Shown here one piece after another: positions 5,420-5,474 of a stretch of DNA of 5,474 bases. The position numbers and the translations under genes were made by a program. Source of the DNA: Clostridiaceae bacterium OM02-2AC (GTDB taxonomy: Bacteria; Bacillota_I; Bacilli_A; Erysipelotrichales; Erysipelotrichaceae); contig QULU01000088.1 of the NCBI GenBank assembly GCA_003481775.1, positions 1-5,474 on the forward strand, written 5' to 3'. The notes below the pieces were generated by a model. It did not search any database and was not told where the DNA came from. It saw only the letters and a program-made list of their open reading frames with translations. Within the stretch, counting starts at the first letter, position 1. Each line of letters starts with the position of its first letter.

Positions 5420-5474
5420 GGACATGTGGGGAGTATCCCAAAGATTGTGTAAACCTCTAAACTGATGTAAGATA

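Noticed and set aside
5132..5425. 97-codon minus-strand ORF at the right end
   Set aside because: It runs antisense across a terminator, the IS66 right end and the second tnpC remnant, so it spans a junction between unrelated pieces.
1..5474. CRISPR array, tRNA, rRNA or group II intron
   Set aside because: No regularly spaced direct repeats, cloverleaf, rRNA segment, reverse transcriptase motif or intron domain V-like hairpin was seen on either strand.

Overview
This is a low-GC accessory segment, most likely from a gut-type Bacillota. The IS66 proteins resemble my recollection of Erysipelotrichia/Clostridia copies, but the taxon is inferred from composition and style only. There is no housekeeping gene. 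The window holds a defence gene, broken transposon pieces and one large gene of unknown function with a structured leader.

Layout. Positions 1-169 are an AT-rich leader with a good promoter candidate (TTGTAT-17-TAAAAT) and a stem-loop just upstream of an AbiH-family gene (170-1069, +), an intact relative of lactococcal abortive-infection protein AbiH. Positions 1070-1357 are AT-rich with no convincing gene: a weak 41-codon ORF and an 18-nt inverted repeat. From about 1358 to 5193 lies a decayed IS66-family element. It consists of a 5'-truncated tnpB (1358-1693) and a full-length but broken tnpC (3536-5122: one 1-nt deletion, one in-frame TGA, one 1-nt insertion). The element ends with a terminator overlapping the tnpC stop and a right end reading TTTGACGCTTAC at 5182-5193. 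Its left end and any tnpA are gone.

Between tnpB and tnpC, in the opposite orientation, sits an intact 509-codon gene (3324-1795, -). Its protein has a long conserved N-terminal and central region and a C-terminal winged-helix. I recognise it as belonging to a widespread, usually multi-copy family annotated as hypothetical or 'MarR-like'. I know of no established function. It has a strong AGGAGG ribosome binding site and a leader of about 150 nt. In that leader a C-rich CCCCCTATAA strand can pair either with a nearby TTATAGG or with the TTATAGGAGG that contains the ribosome binding site. The intact gene and leader inside a ruined IS66 make this the best candidate here for an undescribed mobile or RNA-controlled system.

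After 5193 the sequence continues directly into the C-terminal end of a second, different IS66 tnpC (5194-5394) with its own terminator. This indicates that the first IS66 had jumped into an older IS66. The last 80 nt carry no gene.

The genes do not form one operon. AbiH appears to be independently expressed cargo. The 509-codon gene and tnpC are divergent from a shared intergenic region (3325-3535). The tnpB reading frame converges on, and overlaps, the 3' end of the 509-codon gene.
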